DNA of 64,000 nucleotides from Lathyrus oleraceus. Taxonomy: Eukaryota > Streptophyta > Magnoliopsida > Fabales > Fabaceae. The notes beneath the pieces are model-generated. The model searched no databases and had not been told where the DNA came from. It saw nothing but the letters and a program-made list of their open reading frames with translations. The translations under genes and the position numbers were made by a program. Shown here in pieces: positions 59,617 through 64,000 of this stretch (within the stretch, counting starts at the first letter, position 1; every line of letters starts with the position of its first letter). The stretch is taken from positions 269,072,344 to 269,136,343 of the forward strand of contig NC_066584.1 of NCBI RefSeq assembly GCF_024323335.1, given 5' to 3'.

Positions 59617-61630
59617 TGTAACACCCTTCTAAATACCCCAAAATATTTAATTAAAATAATAACATATCAATCAGAGTAATTATGCCCCGAAGGGTGTCAC
59701 ACAATCATTTCACAACAATTATCAAATATCCTGTCATGCTCATTTATTAAATCAAAATAAGACTCTTTTGCATAATTCGCAGCGGGTACAAAACATCGAC
59801 ATTCAAATCATGTACTACATTACATGTAAAGTTGAATCAACAACTAAATTAAAACATAGTCAAACATTCCCTCCCGATGTTACATCTACCAGAGCATGAC
59901 CCACTAAGGACGACGCTAGACTCCATAGCACTAACTTCTACTCAACTCACTGCTCGTTACCTGAAAAATAGATGTAAGGGTGAGTTCCTCAATCAATATA
60001 ATAAGCATTATAGAACAACATGTAATGCTAAGTAAATAACACATCAATTCACCCTAATCAGACTACGCACTCAGCAACGGCAATATCCGTTCAAACATCA
60101 TATTCAACAGTAACATATAGCATATGTATAATCTCAACCATACTCAACATCAACAACACAACACATAACACACATATAATACTGGAATACATCCATTCAT
60201 ATTATATGCCATACATTCATTATGAAATGAGACTCCACACATGCGGTACCGACTATTCTTGAACATACAGTTCAAGCTCACCGATCAAATCCAGATACGG
60301 CTACTAAGCTCACTAGTCCCACTCATTTGAGATCTAATGACTCACTCACTAATTCCTCACCGTGGGAATTAGCTACAGGCCCGAAGGCTAGACTATGCAC
60401 ACTAATCATCTAGCATGCAAACATCAACAACAAATCCACAATGATTCACTCACTAATTCCTCACCATGGGAATTAGCTACAGCCCCAAAGGCTATGCCAT
60501 GCATAATATATACATTCACAACGATATGCATATCATCAGACATCCTCAATATTTTATCACATAAGCATATCAGATCATGACAAACAACAACCACAGTATT
60601 AGTACACTCTACTAATACCTATACTACTCAAAGCCACGGGAAATGATCCCTAATATGTCATACATCAGCTGAATTACAACACTCAGCCTAAACAACCAAA
60701 ACTGCACAACAACAGCACAGAAAATACACAATTCTGCCCATACGCGTATTGCCTATGCCCATACGCGTATTGCCCACGCCTGACCAAATCCATACGCGTA
60801 ATGCCCACTCTCATACGCGTATTGCGCATTTCCTCGCCCAACCCATACGCGTATCACCTGTCTCATACGCGTATGCTACGCGTATCACTTCCCCATACGC
60901 GTACCACCAGAGACCATTTCACGTTCAAAATTTCATCTTCCTCATCCATACGCGTATTGCCTAGTGCCATACGCGTACCAGCCATCTCATACGCGTATTG
61001 CCTAGTGCCATACGCGTATGACCAGAGACCAGAACTCTCAGATCTGCCATGGCTTTCTCTGCTACGAGATCTACCCAATCCAACCTTCCACAGTCCAATT
61101 TCTACACAGAAATCATTCATATTTTCAACACAATTCGTATCTTATTCGATTACACAAAATTTGACACTTTTACATCTAATTCCTACGAATTCTTTCTCAA
61201 TTATACCCCAATTTCGTTCATCCAAAGGGTTCACAATTCATCATGCATCAATCTAATCAGAGGTAAAACAATAGTTTCTTACTACCCAGTACATATCATC
61301 CCATAATACCCGTTAATCGATGATAAAACCCCCCTTACCTGAGTTAATCCAGCAATCTCTGAGCTCCAAGCTTTTCCTCTTCTCTTGCTCTGCCTTTTTG
61401 CCCTTTTTCCACTTTCAACCGCTTCTCTGTGTTTTCCTTTTCACGTGCAAACCCTTTTTACCAAAAAATGGGACTTTTTATTATTCCAACTTATTTTATT
61501 CCAATAAATAATTATCCCAATAATTATTATTCCAAAATAATAATAATAATAATTCAATTATCTAATTAAATTAATAAACATATTATTAACTTAATTTAAA
61601 TAATTATTATATTATTATCGGGGTGTTACA
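59617..61630 (-). repeat. 3' LTR of element G (2014 bp)
   Basis: Termini TGTAACACC at 61630 and GGTGTTACA at 59617. It shares with F the donor-like CTCAG|GTAAGG (61339/61338), the AG|GTAACG site (59961/59960), both hairpins and the palindrome cluster. Much of the remaining sequence has diverged, roughly 75-80% identity by eye near the 3' end. Confidence 0.93.
60740..61020 (-). repeat. Cluster of twelve CGCG palindromes in LTR G
   Basis: Twelve ACGCGTA-containing units lie in about 280 bp, most of them CATACGCGTAT. Spacer phrases such as GGCACTAGGCAA are shared with F, while other spacers differ, so copy number and spacing have changed since the two LTRs split. Confidence 0.85.
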
Positions 61631-61643
61631 ACTCTCCCCCACT
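61631..61643 (-). other. Polypurine tract of element G
   Basis: The minus strand reads AGTGGGGGAGAGT, identical to that of F, next to the 3' LTR. Confidence 0.9.
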
Positions 61644-61672
61644 CAAAGAGTTTTCGTCCTCGAAAACATACC

Positions 61673-64000
61673 TCAAGCGAACAACTCTGGGTAAGACTCC
61701 TTCATCTTACTCTCCAGTTCCCAAGTCACGTTGCCACCTGCTGGTCCTCCCCAAGCTACCTTTACCAAGGCAATCTCTTTACCCCGCAACTGCTTCAACT
61801 CTCGATCCTCGATCCTCATAGGTGATGTTTCCACAGTCAGGTTATCTCTCACCTGTACATCATCTATTTGGACTACATGCGACGGATCATGAATGTACCT
61901 CCTCAACTGAGACACATGAAAAACCTCATGCAAATTCGCAAGCGACGGCGGTAAAGCGATACGATAGGCTACCTCTCCTATCCTCTCCAAAATCTGATAA
62001 GGACCAATAAATCGAGGTGTCAACTTCCTTGACTTCAAAGCTCGACCAACACCAGTTATCGGAGTAACACGAAGAAACACATGATCTCCCTCTTGGAACT
62101 CAAGTGACTTCCTCCTCTTATCATGATAACTCTTCTGACGACTCTGAGCAATTCTCATCTTCTCCTGAATCATCTTAATCCTTTCCGTAGTTTGTTGAAC
62201 AATCTCCGGTCCAACCACAGCACTCTCACCGGACTCATACCAACATAAAGGTGTCCGACATCTCCTACCATACAAGGCTTCAAACGGTGCCATACCAATG
62301 CTCGAATGAAAACTATTGTTGTAGGTAAACTCAATCAAAGGTAAATAACAATCCCAAGCACCTCCCTTTTCCAAAACACAAGCTCTCAAAAGATCCTCTA
62401 ATGACTGAATCGTCCTCTCAGTCTGACCATCAGTCTGCGGATGATATGCAGAACTCAATCTCAGCTTAGTTCCCAAAGCCTTCTGCAAACCTTCCCAAAA
62501 TTTCGATGTAAATCTAGGATCTCTGTCTGAAACAATACTCGACGGAATACCATGCAAACTTACAATCTTCTCAATATACAACTCGGCTAATCTCTCTAAC
62601 GGATAATCCATTCTGATCGGAATGAAATGAGCCGACTTCGTCAATCTATCAACAATTACCCATATAGCCTCAAAATTCTTACTTGTCCTCGGCAAACCAG
62701 AAACAAAATCCATACTGATACTATCCCACTTCCACTCTGGAATAGCCAACGGTTGCATTAGCCCAGACGGCTTCTGATGCTCAATCTTTGACTTCTGACA
62801 AGTCAAACAAGAATAAACAAAACTCGCAATTTCTTTCTTCATTCCCGGCCACCAAAATAACTTTTTCAAATCATGATACATCTTCGTAGCTCCAGGATGA
62901 ATACTCAAACCACTACGATGTCCTTCTTCAAGAATGCTCTTCTTAAGCTCAGTAACATCCGGAATACACACCCGATTACCAAATCTCAAAACACCATTCT
63001 CATCAACTCTGAATTCACCACCTTGACCTTGATTCACTAAAGTCAACTTATCAACCAAAAGCATATCGGATTTCTGACCCTCTCTGATCTCATCCAAAAT
63101 ATTACTCGTTAACTTCAACATTCCCAATTTAACACTATTGTGAGTACTTTCACACACCAAACTCAAATCTCTAAACTGCTCAATTAAATCCAATTCTTTA
63201 ACCATTAACATAGACATATGCAATGATTTCCTACTCAATGCGTCAGCCACTACATTTGCTTTACCCGGATGGTAATTCAAACCAAAATCATAATCCTTCA
63301 GAAATTCTAACCATCTCCTCTGTCTCATATTTAGCTCTTTCTGATCAAACAAATACTTCAAACTTTTATGATCACTGAAAACCTCAAATCTTGATCCGTA
63401 CAAATAATGCCTCCACAACTTCAGAACAAACACCACAACTGCCAACTCTAAATCGTGTGTCGGATAGTTCCTCTCATGAACCCTCAGCTGTCTCGAAGCA
63501 TAAGCTATAACCTGCTTATTCTGCATCAACACACCACCCAAACCCAACAATGAAGCATCACAGTAAACCTCGAATAGTTCCGACGAACTCGGTAATATCA
63601 GGATAGGAGCAGTAGTCAACCTTCTCTTTAACTCTTGGAAACCTTCTTCACATTTCGAATCCCAAACAAACGCTTGCCCCTTTCTAGTCAACATCGTCAA
63701 CGGTAACGCCAACTTAGAAAATCCCTCAATGAACTTCCTATAATAACCAGCCAAACCAAGAAAACTTCGAATCTCAGCAACAGACTTCGGAGCTTCCCAC
63801 TTAGACACCGCTTCTATCTTAGAAGCATCAACAGCAACACCACCTCTTGAAATCACATGACCAAGAAAACTCACCTCTTCTAACCAAAATTCACATTTAG
63901 AGAGTTTAGCAAATAACTTCTTTTCTCGGAGAACTTCTAAAACCACTCTCAAATGCTCAGCATGCTCTTCTTCAGATTTCGAATACACCAAAATGTCATC
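61673..64000 (-). CDS. pol: Chromovirus Pol of element G, partial, open
   Basis: The frame is open from the window edge, just at the RT active site ([16 protein letters not shown]), to TGA at 61673. Domains in order: the end of RT, RNase H ([20 protein letters not shown], with Tyr where F has its stop), and integrase zinc region CLTCQKSK. Core residues lie in [23 protein letters not shown] and [13 protein letters not shown] ([18 protein letters not shown]) and a chromodomain ([20 protein letters not shown]) follow. The chromodomain is thought to steer integration to heterochromatin. All visible catalytic residues are intact, in contrast to F. The N-terminal part with gag and protease is outside the window, so overall competence is unknown. 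Confidence 0.93.
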   Translation of the reverse strand, partial: DDILVYSKSEEEHAEHLRVVLEVLREKKLFAKLSKCEFWLEEVSFLGHVISRGGVAVDASKIEAVSKWEAPKSVAEIRSFLGLAGYYRKFIEGFSKLALPLTMLTRKGQAFVWDSKCEEGFQELKRRLTTAPILILPSSSELFEVYCDASLLGLGGVLMQNKQVIAYASRQLRVHERNYPTHDLELAVVVFVLKLWRHYLYGSRFEVFSDHKSLKYLFDQKELNMRQRRWLEFLKDYDFGLNYHPGKANVVADALSRKSLHMSMLMVKELDLIEQFRDLSLVCESTHNSVKLGMLKLTSNILDEIREGQKSDMLLVDKLTLVNQGQGGEFRVDENGVLRFGNRVCIPDVTELKKSILEEGHRSGLSIHPGATKMYHDLKKLFWWPGMKKEIASFVYSCLTCQKSKIEHQKPSGLMQPLAIPEWKWDSISMDFVSGLPRTSKNFEAIWVIVDRLTKSAHFIPIRMDYPLERLAELYIEKIVSLHGIPSSIVSDRDPRFTSKFWEGLQKALGTKLRLSSAYHPQTDGQTERTIQSLEDLLRACVLEKGGAWDCYLPLIEFTYNNSFHSSIGMAPFEALYGRRCRTPLCWYESGESAVVGPEIVQQTTERIKMIQEKMRIAQSRQKSYHDKRRKSLEFQEGDHVFLRVTPITGVGRALKSRKLTPRFIGPYQILERIGEVAYRIALPPSLANLHEVFHVSQLRRYIHDPSHVVQIDDVQVRDNLTVETSPMRIEDRELKQLRGKEIALVKVAWGGPAGGNVTWELESKMKESYPELFA

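Larger units (their letters stand above)
59617..64000 (-). mobile_element. Element G: chromovirus related to F, 3' half
   Basis: The minus strand shows pol (from the window edge to 61673), the polypurine tract and a complete 3' LTR ending at 59617. It sits inside F's 3' LTR in the opposite direction. The rest lies outside the window. The pol frame is open throughout. Confidence 0.92.

Overview
This window is plant nuclear DNA made of nested LTR retrotransposons. I found no host gene, rRNA, tRNA, CRISPR array or bacterial feature. Several large Ogre-type (Ty3/gypsy, Tat clade) elements suggest a large-genome legume, probably of the pea/vetch tribe. These have LTRs of about 3.7-4.9 kb, an extra ORF upstream of gag, an Arg-tRNA-type primer site containing TGGCGACTCT, and a repetitive 3' untranslated region. 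The host assignment is inferred from element families, not from a host gene.

Layout by element. J (1-900, +) is the 3' part of an Ogre LTR inserted in the pol of element A. A (901-12801, -) is a decayed Ogre-like element: RT, protease, gag, ORF1, a 5' leader with triplicated repeats, primer site and a complete 3.9 kb 5' LTR. B (12802-20781, +) keeps only the integrase end, the minisatellite-bearing 3' UTR and a complete 3' LTR. C (20782-22063, -) is an LTR piece sitting in the gag of D. D (22064-23362 and 28264-28316, -) keeps parts of gag and ORF1 and is interrupted by solo LTR K (23363-28263, -). E (28317-44670, +) has a 5' LTR, primer site, broken ORF1 and broken gag. Its ORF1 is split by solo LTR L (34007-42542, -), which is itself split by an intact Ty1/copia element (36331-41147, -). 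I (44671-45673, -) is an LTR piece cut by H (45674-51687, -; 3' LTR plus 3' UTR). H is cut by F (51688-59616, +), a Tekay/Del-type chromovirus with one premature stop. F's 3' LTR is cut by G (59617-64000 and beyond, -), a related chromovirus with an open pol.

Relative ages follow from the nesting. D is older than C, K and E; E is older than L; L is older than the copia element; and I > H > F > G. The copia element has two 203 bp LTRs that read as identical, perfect 5 bp target duplications and one 1420-codon ORF, so it is the youngest and the best candidate for a recently active element. F is also young: I count 5 differences over about 1.4 kb between its LTR copies.

The most interesting signals are regulatory. 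F and G LTRs carry 10-12 copies of a CGCG palindrome. F has a strong splice donor downstream of its TATA box and a strong acceptor 7 bp before the gag start, suggesting a leader intron that would remove the primer site from the translated RNA. F and G together form a long inverted repeat that could make double-stranded RNA. The copia ORF is saturated with TCAGA/TCTGA words. Ogre LTRs share a fixed TATA position, leader hairpins and U3 subrepeats.
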